A DNA stretch of 64,000 nt from Sphingobacteriales bacterium (GCA_028288165.1 JAQBOG010000003.1:1-64000), one strand, 5' to 3'. Positions 53,137 to 62,569 are shown, counted from the first letter of the stretch. Translations and numbers: made by a program. The notes: generated by a model from the letters alone, not told the origin.

Positions 53137-53640
53137 TCAAAGACTTCCATTCTTAATTTCTTCTTTTTCCTCATCACTTAAAGCAAGCCAAGTTTCAAAT
53201 GATAATATTGCCTTGTTAGGAAGCAATCTTTTAAACGAAACTATACGTTCGTTTATTCCTTTACCAATCTCTTCATAAAGGAATGTGTCGCCAAAGCCAG
53301 CCCATTCGGCATCTATTTTTGTGTTTCCATAATAAACCAACGAAATTTTTGACCAGTAAATGGCGCTCAAACACATCGGGCAAGGTTCACAGCTACTGTA
53401 TAAAATACACCCTTCTAATACCGAAGTTTTCAATTTTTTGCAAGCCATACGGATGGCGTTTACCTCCGCATGTGCAGTCGGGTCATTGTCAATATTTACT
53501 GTGTTCCCAGCTTGAGCTATAATCTTACCATCCCGGGTAATAATTGCACCAAACGGACCACCTTTTTTGCTTAACATATTTTTATTGGCCATATTAATGG
53601 CCTTCTGCATAAATTCAGTATCCTGATCTTGTTTTGCCAT
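53137..53640 (-). CDS. guaD: Guanine deaminase-like cytidine-deaminase-fold enzyme
   Basis: 167 residues. Zinc motifs HAEVNAIR and SSCEPCPMCLSAIYW, and KGGPFGAIITRDG at the start. The whole layout follows Bacillus subtilis GuaD (about 156 residues), which deaminates guanine to xanthine, more closely than the tRNA enzyme TadA. It is cytosolic and monocistronic. Substrate assignment is from family resemblance only. Confidence 0.87.
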   Translation of the reverse strand: MAKQDQDTEFMQKAINMANKNMLSKKGGPFGAIITRDGKIIAQAGNTVNIDNDPTAHAEVNAIRMACKKLKTSVLEGCILYSSCEPCPMCLSAIYWSKISLVYYGNTKIDAEWAGFGDTFLYEEIGKGINERIVSFKRLLPNKAILSFETWLALSDEEKEEIKNGSL

Positions 53641-53734
53641 GGATGTATGTTGACGTTCTTATTAACCTGAGTTCGACTCTACAATTAAATGTTCAGCACT
53701 CAGAAATTTGTTCTATAAAGGCTTTATTAAACAT

Positions 53735-53842
53735 GCTAGGTTTTGCGTTAGGGATTGAAGTGAAAATCCTTTTTTGTCATCCTGATCGGAGTCGAAGGGC
53801 GACAAAAAAGATTGTAACGTAAAGCCCGCCCGAACGCCCAAA
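53735..53842 (+). repeat. Dispersed intergenic repeat, copy H
   Basis: GCTAGGTTTTGCGTTAGGG, centre CTTTTTTGTC ... GACAAAAAAG, right end AAGCCCGCCCGAACGCCC. This copy is closest to the family consensus. Confidence 0.92.
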
Positions 53843-53877
53843 ATCATCTTTTAATATTTATACTCGAACTTACATTA

Positions 53878-54549
53878 TTAATCGGTTTCCCAGTTAGGAG
53901 CATCTACTGGTTTAGATTCAGGCGAACCATATTGCCTTAAGTAGATAGAAAGGAACACAATAGCTGCTACCGATAGAAATTCACTCTGCCAGTTTTGAAA
54001 AGATTCAAACCATAACTTCGAACCAACGATAAATTCAGACATGGTTTCTGTGGGTAAACCCTTCAGTTTTTGTTCTACATTATAATTCGCTAAACTCCCA
54101 TAGGCATGCAAGGCGAAACTAATGAAGAATAGAATGATGAATGCCAGTGATAATGAATTCTTATAAAGAGTTAAAATGAAACCACCTTTTTTAACTGGCC
54201 ATGGGGCATCTGCATGGGGTTTTGGTTCTCGGTCAACTTCTTCTTTTTCGCCTAATTTTTTAGATTCTGACGAACCTAACTGTCGAAGCTTGACTGTCAA
54301 AATCACATACATAGCCATTTGAAGAAACTCACTTTCCCAATTTTCAAAAGTTGCTTCAATAAAGTGCCCGGTGGTTAAATATTCAGAAAATTTGAGTTCG
54401 TGGCTATGTTCTTCAGCTAATTCTTTATTATGTTCTTTCCAACCGGAGTAAGCCTGTCCAAGTAATGAAAAAATGGTTAAAGTAATAAATACGAGTGTTA
54501 GGCCGTTTTTATAAAAGAAAGAATAATTTTTTATTTCCTGTTTTTTCAT
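53878..54549 (-). CDS. DUF6766-like membrane protein with internal duplication
   Basis: 223 residues from the ATG at 54549; an upstream Met would add 18 polar residues. Four membrane helices occur in two similar halves: FENWESEFLQMAMYVILTV then LRQLGSSESKKL, and FQNWQSEFLSVAAIVFLSI then LRQYGSPESKPV. The FxNWxSEFLQ signature fits the DUF6766 family. Function is unknown; probably an inner-membrane protein. It is divergent from the desaturase gene, so the two may share a promoter region. Confidence 0.8.
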   Translation of the reverse strand: MKKQEIKNYSFFYKNGLTLVFITLTIFSLLGQAYSGWKEHNKELAEEHSHELKFSEYLTTGHFIEATFENWESEFLQMAMYVILTVKLRQLGSSESKKLGEKEEVDREPKPHADAPWPVKKGGFILTLYKNSLSLAFIILFFISFALHAYGSLANYNVEQKLKGLPTETMSEFIVGSKLWFESFQNWQSEFLSVAAIVFLSIYLRQYGSPESKPVDAPNWETD

Positions 54550-54689
54550 GGGTGTTAGGATGCTAGGTATCTGATGGTCACGTTTGTGTCTTGAATTGAA
54601 CAAGTTTAGGGCAGCTGCTCCAAATTTCGTAATATTGCAATTATTCTATTTTTTATATCTGGCTTCTGAATCAGCCCCTTAACTATTAT

Positions 54690-55418
54690 ATGTACATTTT
54701 AATTTTCTTTTTTGCCCACTGGTTTCTCTCTCTCTTTACCCAAACATTCTTTCTTCATCGGTACTGTTCACATAAAATGTTCCAATTGAATAAATTTTGG
54801 GAAAAAAGCTTTTATCTAATGACATTCCTTTTCCAGGGATCTTCCTTTTTAAACCCAAGAGCCTACGCAATTTTACATCGCATGCACCATGCGTATAGTG
54901 ATACCGAAAAAGATCCTCACTCTCCCCACTTCTTCAAAGATGTGTTTGGAATGATGATCCGTACCAAAAACGTGTACATAGCGTACCTTAAACATCAAAT
55001 AGAACCTGAACCTGCTTTTCGTGATAGATATCCGACATGGCCTTTAATTGATCGGATAGGTGATCATTGGGCAAGTAGAATAGGCTTCGGTTTATTATAC
55101 ATTGCGTTTTATTGTTTCTTTGCTCCACATTGGGCTTGGTTCTTTTTACTGCCAATCCATTTTGTTATGGGACCATTGCATGGCGCTATTGTAAATTGGT
55201 GCGGTCATAAATATGGTTATTCAAACTATGATAATGATGATCATAGCAAGAATATGTTGCCATTAGACTTTTTGATGATGGGAGAATTATTTCAAAATAA
55301 TCATCACAAAAAACCGAACGATGCAAACTTTGCAAAAAGATGGTTCGAGTTAGATCCTACTTATCCGATAATCAGAACCCTGCATTTCTTGAGAATTATT
55401 CGACTTCGAAAACTTTAA
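54690..55418 (+). CDS. Membrane fatty acid desaturase
   Basis: 242 residues. The three His boxes of acyl-CoA/lipid desaturases are present: HRYCSH, HRMHHAYSD and NNHHKKPND, plus NWCGHKYGYSNYDN. At 242 residues it is somewhat shorter than delta-9 desaturases. Membrane helices flank the boxes. It would place a double bond in membrane acyl chains using two irons and oxygen. A strong terminator lies 17 bases after the stop. Confidence 0.9.
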   Translation: MYILIFFFAHWFLSLFTQTFFLHRYCSHKMFQLNKFWEKSFYLMTFLFQGSSFLNPRAYAILHRMHHAYSDTEKDPHSPHFFKDVFGMMIRTKNVYIAYLKHQIEPEPAFRDRYPTWPLIDRIGDHWASRIGFGLLYIAFYCFFAPHWAWFFLLPIHFVMGPLHGAIVNWCGHKYGYSNYDNDDHSKNMLPLDFLMMGELFQNNHHKKPNDANFAKRWFELDPTYPIIRTLHFLRIIRLRKL

Positions 55419-55434
55419 TACACAATATTGCGAT

Positions 55435-55471
55435 AGCCGGTTTGTAAATTTCAATTACAAACCGGCTTTTT
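55435..55471 (+). terminator. Terminator after the desaturase gene
   Basis: AGCCGGTTTGTAA / TTACAAACCGGCT, 13-bp perfect stem, 7-base loop, then T-run. Confidence 0.92.
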
Positions 55472-55515
55472 GTTTAATAATTGGGTTTATTACGAATGTT
55501 TTTAGAAAGAGGCGT

Positions 55516-55605
55516 TTTGGGCGTTCGGGCGGGCTTTCCATTCCAATCTTTTTGCGAAGGGTGCAAAAAGGATTTTTACTTCAATCCCTAACGCAAAACC
55601 TAGCA
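55516..55605 (-). repeat. Dispersed intergenic repeat, copy I
   Basis: On the minus strand: GCGTTAGGGATTG, centre CTTTTTGC ... GCAAAAAG with a short loop, right end AAGCCCGCCCGAACGCCC. Confidence 0.9.
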
Positions 55606-55673
55606 GGTCTATAAGTTCCTTTAGTAAAACGTCGATCTAAACCAAGTCATACATTAAATTTACTATTTTACCA

Positions 55674-56339
55674 ATGAACCCTTCAAAAAAAGCCTTTTTA
55701 TTCGATTTAAACGGAACCATGATTGACGATATGGAATTTCATGCAAAAGCCTGGTACCGTATCTTAAACAATGACTTAGGAGCCGAACTGACTTATGAAG
55801 AAGTAAAAAATCATATGTATGGTAAAAACAGTGAATTACTTGTTCGGATATTCGGGAAAGATCATTTTACAGATGAGGAGATTACAACCTTGTCTATAGA
55901 AAAAGAGAAAGGCTATCAAAATGAATATTTCCCTCATTTAAGGTTAATTGATGGGCTTGACGGGTTTCTAGAAAAGGCGAAGGAACATCAAATCCAAATG
56001 GCTATCGGTTCTGCAGCCATTCCTTTTAACATCAACTTTGTGGTAGATAATTTGAATATACGCCATTACTTGGGAGCCATTGTTAGTGCAGATGATGTAA
56101 AAGATAGCAAGCCCGACCCAGAAACATTTTTGAAAGCAGCAGAACTTCTAAAGGTCGATCCATCAAATTGTATTGTGTTTGAAGATGCACCAAAAGGAGT
56201 AGAGTCTGCTCAAAATGCAGGAATGAAATGCGTGGTCCTTACAACCACACATGAGGAGCAAGAATTTAGCCAGTATAATAACGTGTTGTTTTTTGTGAAG
56301 GATTATACGGAATCGATAAAGCTTGAACAGTTGTTTTAA
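55674..56339 (+). CDS. Beta-phosphoglucomutase-like HAD phosphatase
   Basis: 221 residues. HAD motif I AFLFDLNGTMID (DxN instead of the usual DxD), motif II IGSAAIPFN, motif III SKPDPETFL and motif IV VFEDAPKGVESAQNAG. The helical cap matches beta-phosphoglucomutase or sugar phosphatases (YcjU/PgmB-like). The Asp-to-Asn change at the second position removes the general acid, so activity may be altered. Monocistronic. Confidence 0.87.
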   Translation: MNPSKKAFLFDLNGTMIDDMEFHAKAWYRILNNDLGAELTYEEVKNHMYGKNSELLVRIFGKDHFTDEEITTLSIEKEKGYQNEYFPHLRLIDGLDGFLEKAKEHQIQMAIGSAAIPFNINFVVDNLNIRHYLGAIVSADDVKDSKPDPETFLKAAELLKVDPSNCIVFEDAPKGVESAQNAGMKCVVLTTTHEEQEFSQYNNVLFFVKDYTESIKLEQLF

Positions 56340-56389
56340 GTTTCAACCGACCATTTTATAGAATACGCTAATTACTCTTATCTTACGAT

Positions 56390-57103
56390 ATGAAAGTTTT
56401 TGTTCTTCTTTTTGTCCGCTATCTTTTCCCTGCATTAGTTATTCCGGTAAGTCAGGAAAATAGGGTTATTCAATTTGATTTACGATCTATACTTAATGCC
56501 CGACCTGTTACCACCTTAACAAATAACAAATTAGTAATCTGGAAACAGGGGATTGATGGAGGTGGAAAAGCCGACGGATATTTAACACATGCCGCTGCGA
56601 TATTTAATGGCGATGTGGATCCTTTGGCCTTGCCAGACAATTCGCTTTTTCCCGCAAATGAATACCATCCAGAAATTAAATTGCATTATTCTAATAAAGA
56701 TACTTCACACAATCAGGCATACAGTTTAGCCGGTGCCAGTGTGGTAAGTTTTGCGGTTCCTGCAGCTAAGTATTCTGATGTCTACTTAGCTTTAACGAGT
56801 TCAGAAGGTGCCTCATTTCTTGAAATTCAATACACCTATACTGATGGAATTGAAACTAGGCGATTTGAAGTTCCAGATTATTACCAAGATTTATCAGCAA
56901 GTGATCCTGACTTTTGTTACCTGGCACATAACCTGGCTAAGTGGGGAACTAAGAATAATATGACAGAGAAAGATCATCATAATATAGATCTGCTGAATAT
57001 CCATTCCGATGCTAAACGTACACTTAAGGGACTGAAATTGACAAAAAACGAATTCGGTTATCTTGTACTATGGGCTGCAACCGGTGTAATTAAATTAAAG
57101 TAG
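56390..57103 (+). CDS. Secreted protein of unknown function
   Basis: 237 residues with a likely signal peptide of about 20-23 residues (FPALVIPVSQ). The mature part has beta-sandwich-like features (FDLRSILNARPVTTLTNNKL, LEIQYTYTDGIETRRFEVPDY) similar in style to carbohydrate-binding or lectin folds, but no family can be named. A terminator follows 44 bases after the stop. It is near the ara genes but on the opposite strand. Confidence 0.7.
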   Translation: MKVFVLLFVRYLFPALVIPVSQENRVIQFDLRSILNARPVTTLTNNKLVIWKQGIDGGGKADGYLTHAAAIFNGDVDPLALPDNSLFPANEYHPEIKLHYSNKDTSHNQAYSLAGASVVSFAVPAAKYSDVYLALTSSEGASFLEIQYTYTDGIETRRFEVPDYYQDLSASDPDFCYLAHNLAKWGTKNNMTEKDHHNIDLLNIHSDAKRTLKGLKLTKNEFGYLVLWAATGVIKLK

Positions 57104-57147
57104 TTTCCATCCGTGGAGTGGCTTCAGAGAAAGAAAATCAAAAAAAA

Positions 57148-57173
57148 AAGCGGGTCCCCTTAAAACCCGCTTT
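57148..57173 (+). terminator. Terminator-like hairpin after the secreted protein gene
   Basis: AAAGCGGGT / ACCCGCTTT with an 8-base loop, preceded by an A-run of eight and followed by TTTC. Confidence 0.75.
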
Positions 57174-57453
57174 CAAACCTTACTTAACTTTAATTAAAAA
57201 ACCCCGAAGGATCGTTTACCAGAATTTACATAAATTGTGGTTAAGAGTAATATCGTTATCAATATTAGAACCATCGTAGAAGGTTCTACCTTAAACATCG
57301 TCTTATCAAGTTCAATTGGTTCTGGATTATTTTTTGGTCAGACTAAACGCAATACCACCGTTACAATTAGAAAATTTACTCATATTGGTTTATAAAGAAA
57401 TGGTCAGAATACAGTCGGACTAAACCCCAGAATAGCCCAACTGGTAGTCCAAA
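57174..57453. other. Intergenic remainder before araA
   Basis: About 280 bases. GTAGAA-GG-TTCTAC forms a small palindrome around 57277-57290. No gene, tRNA or repeat copy is seen. Confidence 0.35.
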
Positions 57454-58956
57454 TTAAGATTTGTTGACTTGGTAATATATTTCGCTCCACTTCAATTCAT
57501 TTCGGAGCTGATCTAACTTGGTATCTTTACCAATACGAACAAATTCAATTTCTGCCATCTCTGCAAAATCGCGAAGGTGTTCAGCCGTTAAATTTTGACT
57601 ATAAGCTGTATGGTGTGCTCCGCCTGCATAAATCCAGGCTGCGCAACCCGTTTTCATATCCGGATACGGTTTCCATAAAACACGTGCTACCGGAAGATGA
57701 GGGAGATCGTTTTGCGGCTCAACAGCTTGAACCTCGTTAATAATTAAGCGAAAACGATTGCCCATATCAATGATGGAAGCATTTAATGCTTCGCCACCAG
57801 CAACATTAAATACCAACCTTACAGGGTCTGCTTTGCCACCAATTCCTAATGGATGAATTTCTACCGAAGGTTTTCCTGAGGCAATAGATTCGTCGATTTC
57901 GAGCATATGTGACCCTAAAACCAAGGAGTTATTAGGATCGAAATGATACGTATAATCTTCCATGAAAGCATTTCCACCAGGTAAACCGGCTCCCATCACT
58001 TTACATGCACGTACTAAAGCTGCGGTTTTCCAATCTCCTTCCCCTGCAAAGCCGTAACCTTCGTTCATTAAACGTTGTGCAGCCATGCCCGGAAGTTGAA
58101 TCATACCGTGTAAATCTTCGAACGTATCAGTAAAGCCTTTGTATCCACCTTGTTGTAAGAACGTTCTTAAACCAATTTCAATTTTTGCAGATTCCCTTAA
58201 CGATTCATGTTGAGCTCCACCTTTTTTTAGGGAGTCTACAATGTTATATTGTTGCTCGAATTCGCTGATTAGGCTTTCAATTGCCTCCTCAGTTACCTCG
58301 TTAATTACTTGAACCAAATCACCAATGCCATGTGTGTTTACCGAATAGCCAAATTTCATTTCAGCTTCTACTTTATCACCATCGGTTACGGCTACATAAC
58401 GCATATTGTCGCCAAAACGAACAAACTTTGCACCTTGCCAATCGTTCCAGCCCGCTGCTGCCCGTGTCCAAGCCCCAATTTGTGCTAAAGCCTCCGGATC
58501 TTGCCAATGACCAACCACTACTTTACGGTTTAAACGCATTCTTGATACAATAAAGCCAAACTCTCTGTCACCATGTGCACTTTGGTTTGTATTCATAAAA
58601 TCCATATCAATAGAATCCCATGGAATATCACGGTTAAATTGAGTATGGAAATGTAATAATGGCTTTTTAAGGATGCTTAAGCCTCTGATCCACATTTTTG
58701 CAGGAGAGAATGTGTGCATCCATGCAATTAAACCAATGCATTTTGGTTCTACATTGGCATCCAGTATTACCTGGTAAATTTCATCGGGCGTTTTTACAAC
58801 CGGTTTGAAAATTACACGTACCGGTATTTGATTTGCGTTGCTTAACGATCCTGCAATTTCTTGTGAATGTTCTGCTACTTGTCTTAACGTTTCTTCTCCA
58901 TATAAGTGCTGACTCCCGGTAATGAACCATACTTCAAGTTCTTTTAAATCTATCAT
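57454..58956 (-). CDS. araA: L-arabinose isomerase
   Basis: 500 residues, the usual length. Conserved segments: [14 protein letters not shown] near the N-terminus, [48 protein letters not shown] with catalytic Glu/His surroundings, and [11 protein letters not shown]. It converts L-arabinose to L-ribulose with Mn in the cytosol. An AraR-type palindrome lies 35 bases before its ATG. It is the third gene after araB-araD but has its own operator, so it can be expressed separately. Confidence 0.97.
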   Translation of the reverse strand: MIDLKELEVWFITGSQHLYGEETLRQVAEHSQEIAGSLSNANQIPVRVIFKPVVKTPDEIYQVILDANVEPKCIGLIAWMHTFSPAKMWIRGLSILKKPLLHFHTQFNRDIPWDSIDMDFMNTNQSAHGDREFGFIVSRMRLNRKVVVGHWQDPEALAQIGAWTRAAAGWNDWQGAKFVRFGDNMRYVAVTDGDKVEAEMKFGYSVNTHGIGDLVQVINEVTEEAIESLISEFEQQYNIVDSLKKGGAQHESLRESAKIEIGLRTFLQQGGYKGFTDTFEDLHGMIQLPGMAAQRLMNEGYGFAGEGDWKTAALVRACKVMGAGLPGGNAFMEDYTYHFDPNNSLVLGSHMLEIDESIASGKPSVEIHPLGIGGKADPVRLVFNVAGGEALNASIIDMGNRFRLIINEVQAVEPQNDLPHLPVARVLWKPYPDMKTGCAAWIYAGGAHHTAYSQNLTAEHLRDFAEMAEIEFVRIGKDTKLDQLRNELKWSEIYYQVNKS

Positions 58957-58990
58957 TAGTATATTGTTTTATTCCTGATCGACAGTTATT

Positions 58991-59007
58991 AGTGTTATTT
59001 TAACACG
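58991..59007. promoter_or_regulatory. araA: Putative AraR operator before araA
   Basis: AGTGTTATTTTAACACG, a 17-bp palindrome with TGTTA/TAACA arms, 35 bases upstream of the araA ATG. A degenerate second site (GTGTCA-n7-AACGTG on the minus strand) overlaps it. Confidence 0.6.
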
Positions 59008-59054
59008 TTAAATTTTTGACACACAAATTGGCTATGAATATTTCTCTTTAAAAA

Positions 59055-59753
59055 TTATTGTCCGTAATATGAATTTGCACCGTGCTTGCGCTCATAATGT
59101 TTCTGAATCAAACTAGCTTGTAGTCTAGGTACATCAGGCCTGATTTGTTCCGTGAGAAAAGCCATTTTTGCTATTTCTTCTACCACAGCACTATTATAAA
59201 CCGCTTTGTCAGCATTTTTCCCCCAGGTAAAAGGGGCATGATTACCAACCAGGATCATTTCTATTTCTTCGTAAGTTAAACCCTTATTTAGCAAGCAATC
59301 CATAATTTGAAAACCGGTTTCGTACTCATAATTGCCTTGAATCATTTGGTCATTCATAGGCTGGGCACATGGAATATCGGCTGTAGTATGATCAGCATGT
59401 GTGGTTCCGTAAATTGGGATATCTCTTTGCGATTGTGCCCAGGCAGTTGCGTAACTACTATGTGTATGCACAATGCCTGCTACTCCTTTCCAATGTTTAT
59501 ATAAAACAGCATGTGTTTGAGTATCAGATGATGGGCGAAGATTTCCGTCAACTGTTAAGCCATCGAAATTCACAATCACCATTTTATCAGGAGATAAATC
59601 TTTGTATGGAACGCCACTTGGTTTTATAGCAAATACACCTTGATTGGGATCTGCAGCGCTCACATTACCAAAAGTAAAAAGCACCAAACCAAGTTCTGGT
59701 AGTTGCATATTGGCTTCATATGCTTCCTCCCGAATGTATTTATACGAGCTCAT
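59055..59753 (-). CDS. araD: L-ribulose-5-phosphate 4-epimerase
   Basis: 232 residues, class II aldolase fold. Zinc His residues are in HTHSSYATAWAQ and YGTTHADH; GNVSAADPNQGVFAIKPSGV is the phosphate-binding region. It converts L-ribulose-5-phosphate to D-xylulose-5-phosphate. Its start overlaps the araB end by 14 bases, so the two are translationally coupled. Confidence 0.97.
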   Translation of the reverse strand: MSSYKYIREEAYEANMQLPELGLVLFTFGNVSAADPNQGVFAIKPSGVPYKDLSPDKMVIVNFDGLTVDGNLRPSSDTQTHAVLYKHWKGVAGIVHTHSSYATAWAQSQRDIPIYGTTHADHTTADIPCAQPMNDQMIQGNYEYETGFQIMDCLLNKGLTYEEIEMILVGNHAPFTWGKNADKAVYNSAVVEEIAKMAFLTEQIRPDVPRLQASLIQKHYERKHGANSYYGQ

Positions 59754-61440
59754 ATTCTGATTCTATAGAACTTGATTGACTTTCAATTGATTTTCCGAAC
59801 TCTTTATATTTAAGATAACGTGATGAGTAGATCTCGGTCATTTCTGGATTTGGAAAGTATTCGGCATCAAAACCGTGCCCCATTGCTTTCATAGCATCCT
59901 CTACTTTCGGATATATCCCGGCAACGGTAGCAGCAAACATAGCAGCGCCAATAGCACATGTTTGATCTGATTTGTGGATGCGTAACGGCATGTTTAATAC
60001 GTCGGCCATCATTTGCATGACAAAAGGCGATTTTTTAGCAACACCACCTAACCCAATAATGCCCTTAACGGGGATACCCTGTTCAATAAAACGCTCTACA
60101 ATGCTTTTTGCACCGAAGCAGGTTGCTTCAACACATGCCCTGAATAAAGCAGGTGCATTTGAACCGAGGCTCAAATTGCTTAAAGCGCCTTTTAACTCTT
60201 GATTGGCATCTGGCGTACGACGGCCGTTTAACCAATCAACAGCTAATTCTGTATTTTCAGTTACCTTAATTTTAGCAGCTTCTTTGCTAAGTTCAGGTAT
60301 TAATTTATGTGAAATTTCTTTGATTAAAGCGTCCGCAGTTTCTTTGCAAATAAGCTCGGTTTGTGCTAAAACACTTTTTAATGGCCAGCTTATTATGTTT
60401 TTAAACCATGCATAGGTATCGCCGAAGGCAGATTGTCCTGCCTCCATCCCAACCATTCCTGGGATGACAGATCCATCAACCTGACCGCAAATGCCTTTTA
60501 CTAATGTTCCCGCTATTTCATCTGCCGGAGCTACCAGCATATCGCAAGTAGAAGTACCCATTACCTTACTTAGGTGATACGGCTCAATTTGGCCGCCGAC
60601 TGCACCCATATGTGCGTCAAAGGCACCAATTCCAACCAATACATCGGTTGATAAGCCTAAACGTTTAGCCCATTGTTCGCTTAAATTTCCAGCTGATTGA
60701 TCAGAAGTAAACGTATCAGTAAATGCGACGTTTCTAAACCCGGCTAATAGAGGATCAAGCGTGGTGAAAAATTCTTCAGGAGGTAATCCGCCAAACTCGG
60801 CAGACCATAAAGCTTTGTGACCAGCAGAACAACGGCCCCTTTTTATTTCGGATGCGTGTTTTCCTCCGGTTATCATAAATGGAAGCCAATCACATTGCTC
60901 TACCCAAGAATAACAAGCCTCGCGTACTTGTTCGTCTACTCGTAAAACATGTAATAATTTAGACCAGAACCACTCCGAAGAATAAATACCGCCAACATAT
61001 TGAAGGTAGTTTATATCAAACTTAGTTGCATGCTCATTAATTTGAGAAGCTTCTTTAATGGAAGTATGATCTTTCCATAATACAAACATTGCATTCGGAT
61101 TGTATTCGAATTCCGGTAACAAAGCGAGGGGAACGCCACTTTCATTAACGGCTACAGGAGTGGAACCTGTAGTATCTATGGTTATTGCTTTAACTGCGCT
61201 GGCAACCGTTTTTCCAGCTTTTGAAATTACTTGTTTTACGGTTATTTCAAAGCCCTCAATATAGTCTAAGGGATGTTGACGAAATTGATTTTCTGTCGGA
61301 TTGCAAAATAATTCTTTCTGCCAACGCGGATATGCATAAACAGCTGATGCTATTTCCTCACCATTGCTGGCGTTTACTAAAACTGATCTCACTGAGTCCG
61401 TTCCATAGTCTACTCCGATAACAAACATGTCTTCTCTCAT
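59740..61440 (-). CDS. araB: Ribulokinase
   Basis: 566 residues, FGGY carbohydrate kinase family. VIGVDYGTDSVRS begins the ATPase core, TIDTTGSTPV and GIGAFDAHMGAVGG lie mid-protein, and GLGGVAKKSPFVMQMMADV in the second domain is the adenosine-binding part. It phosphorylates L-ribulose. An AraR-type site lies 6 bases before the ATG at 61440; an ATG 12 bases downstream is the other possible start. Confidence 0.96.
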   Translation of the reverse strand: MREDMFVIGVDYGTDSVRSVLVNASNGEEIASAVYAYPRWQKELFCNPTENQFRQHPLDYIEGFEITVKQVISKAGKTVASAVKAITIDTTGSTPVAVNESGVPLALLPEFEYNPNAMFVLWKDHTSIKEASQINEHATKFDINYLQYVGGIYSSEWFWSKLLHVLRVDEQVREACYSWVEQCDWLPFMITGGKHASEIKRGRCSAGHKALWSAEFGGLPPEEFFTTLDPLLAGFRNVAFTDTFTSDQSAGNLSEQWAKRLGLSTDVLVGIGAFDAHMGAVGGQIEPYHLSKVMGTSTCDMLVAPADEIAGTLVKGICGQVDGSVIPGMVGMEAGQSAFGDTYAWFKNIISWPLKSVLAQTELICKETADALIKEISHKLIPELSKEAAKIKVTENTELAVDWLNGRRTPDANQELKGALSNLSLGSNAPALFRACVEATCFGAKSIVERFIEQGIPVKGIIGLGGVAKKSPFVMQMMADVLNMPLRIHKSDQTCAIGAAMFAATVAGIYPKVEDAMKAMGHGFDAEYFPNPEMTEIYSSRYLKYKEFGKSIESQSSSIESEYELV

Positions 61441-61445
61441 AAATT

Positions 61446-61463
61446 CGTGTCAAATTAACACTT
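61446..61463. promoter_or_regulatory. araB: Putative AraR operator at the araB start
   Basis: CGTGTCAAATTAACACTT (minus strand: AAGTGTTAATTTGACACG) ends 6 bases before the araB ATG. The position suits a repressor. Confidence 0.6.
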
Positions 61464-61504
61464 AATTATTTATTTATAAAAATATTTTTCAAATTAAATT
61501 GGTT

Positions 61505-62212
61505 CTAAAGCATCGCGTGAGTTGGAATCGGGATAAAGTTTAAGAATGCCTGAAAGTTTTCGGCATATTTTTCTTTATCAAGAATGTAGTAATAGGCTCC
61601 TTTTTTGGAGTTAAGCTTATCTTTTTCGCTTTGCTTTATCAATAAGTTGGTAGAAAGTACTTTTCTGCTGAAATTTCTTTTATCAATATACGTATCGTAT
61701 ATGCCTTCATACAAGCTCTGCAACTGCGGGATTGTAAATTTACCAGGAAGCAATTCAAATAAAATTGGATGTAGCGCAGCTTTATAACGCAATCTTTTTT
61801 GGGCCTCTCTTACCATTTCTTTATGGTCGAAAATCAAGTTGGGCATATCTTTTAACAAAAACCATTCAGCGTGGTAATTGTCATTTAATTGAGTTTCATA
61901 CTGATGAATATCAATTAGAGCGAAGTAAGCAACGCATATAGTTCTTTCGATAGGATCTCTCTTGGGGTCACTGAAAACTTGTAGTTGTTCCATATACACT
62001 CCCTCAAGTCCTGTTAATTCTTTAAGAATCCGATTCGCCGCAATATCAGTGCATTCATGGGGTTGTATAAATCCACCCATCAAACTCCATTTCTTTACTT
62101 CTGGCTCGAATCCTCTTTGAATAAGTAAAAGTTTGAAGTGCTCCCCATCAAATCCAAATATGATGCAATCCACTGCAACAAGAATGCGTGTTTGCCCAGA
62201 ATATCTAATCAT
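61505..62212 (-). CDS. araR: Nudix-fold arabinose regulator, AraR type
   Basis: 235 residues. An N-terminal Nudix domain with a degenerate Nudix box (GGFIQPHECTDIAANRILKE: the R and paired Glu of REx2EE are replaced), then a winged helix-turn-helix domain with FTIPQLQSLYEGIYDTYIDK and FSRKVLSTNLL. Bacteroides thetaiotaomicron has a Nudix-type AraR that represses arabinose genes and is released by L-arabinose; this gene sits in the same context. Loss of the catalytic Glu pair supports ligand sensing instead of hydrolysis. Confidence 0.9.
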   Translation of the reverse strand: MIRYSGQTRILVAVDCIIFGFDGEHFKLLLIQRGFEPEVKKWSLMGGFIQPHECTDIAANRILKELTGLEGVYMEQLQVFSDPKRDPIERTICVAYFALIDIHQYETQLNDNYHAEWFLLKDMPNLIFDHKEMVREAQKRLRYKAALHPILFELLPGKFTIPQLQSLYEGIYDTYIDKRNFSRKVLSTNLLIKQSEKDKLNSKKGAYYYILDKEKYAENFQAFLNFIPIPTHAML

Positions 62213-62569
62213 CTACTGTTAATTATTAACCTATTGTAATGTTAGCAAAAATAAATTTTTAAAGAGAATTGGCTTAAAACTGTTGCTATAAATATACAAT
62301 AAACTTTTAAGTGTCAATTTTACAGCAAAAGAAATAAATAAATTGTATAATTGACAATTGATTAACGATGATGCATCAAACAAACAGACTTACACTGCAT
62401 CTTGGCTTGAATTGAATACAGCAATAGCTTTACCGATAAGGTGGTAGTTCAAAAGGTCTGGATTGAGAAAATAAGGAAGCAACCGTTATTTATACTGGCT
62501 TAAAAATAAAGGTACCAATGTTTGGGGTAGAAAAAAATAGTATATGAGCATCAAACACATACAATTCTG
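62213..62569. other. Divergent promoter region of araR and GH43
   Basis: 357 bases holding one AraR-type palindrome at 62310-62326. No gene is seen. Confidence 0.6.
62310..62326. promoter_or_regulatory. araR: Putative AraR operator between araR and GH43
   Basis: AGTGTCAATTTTACAGC fits the same 17-bp pattern; the right arm has ACAG instead of ACAC. Confidence 0.5.

Noticed and set aside
13191-55605. Repeat copies as simple rho-independent terminators
   Set aside because: Centres have T-runs, but some copies lie between divergent genes or inside an operon, and copy G has a GC-rich centre.
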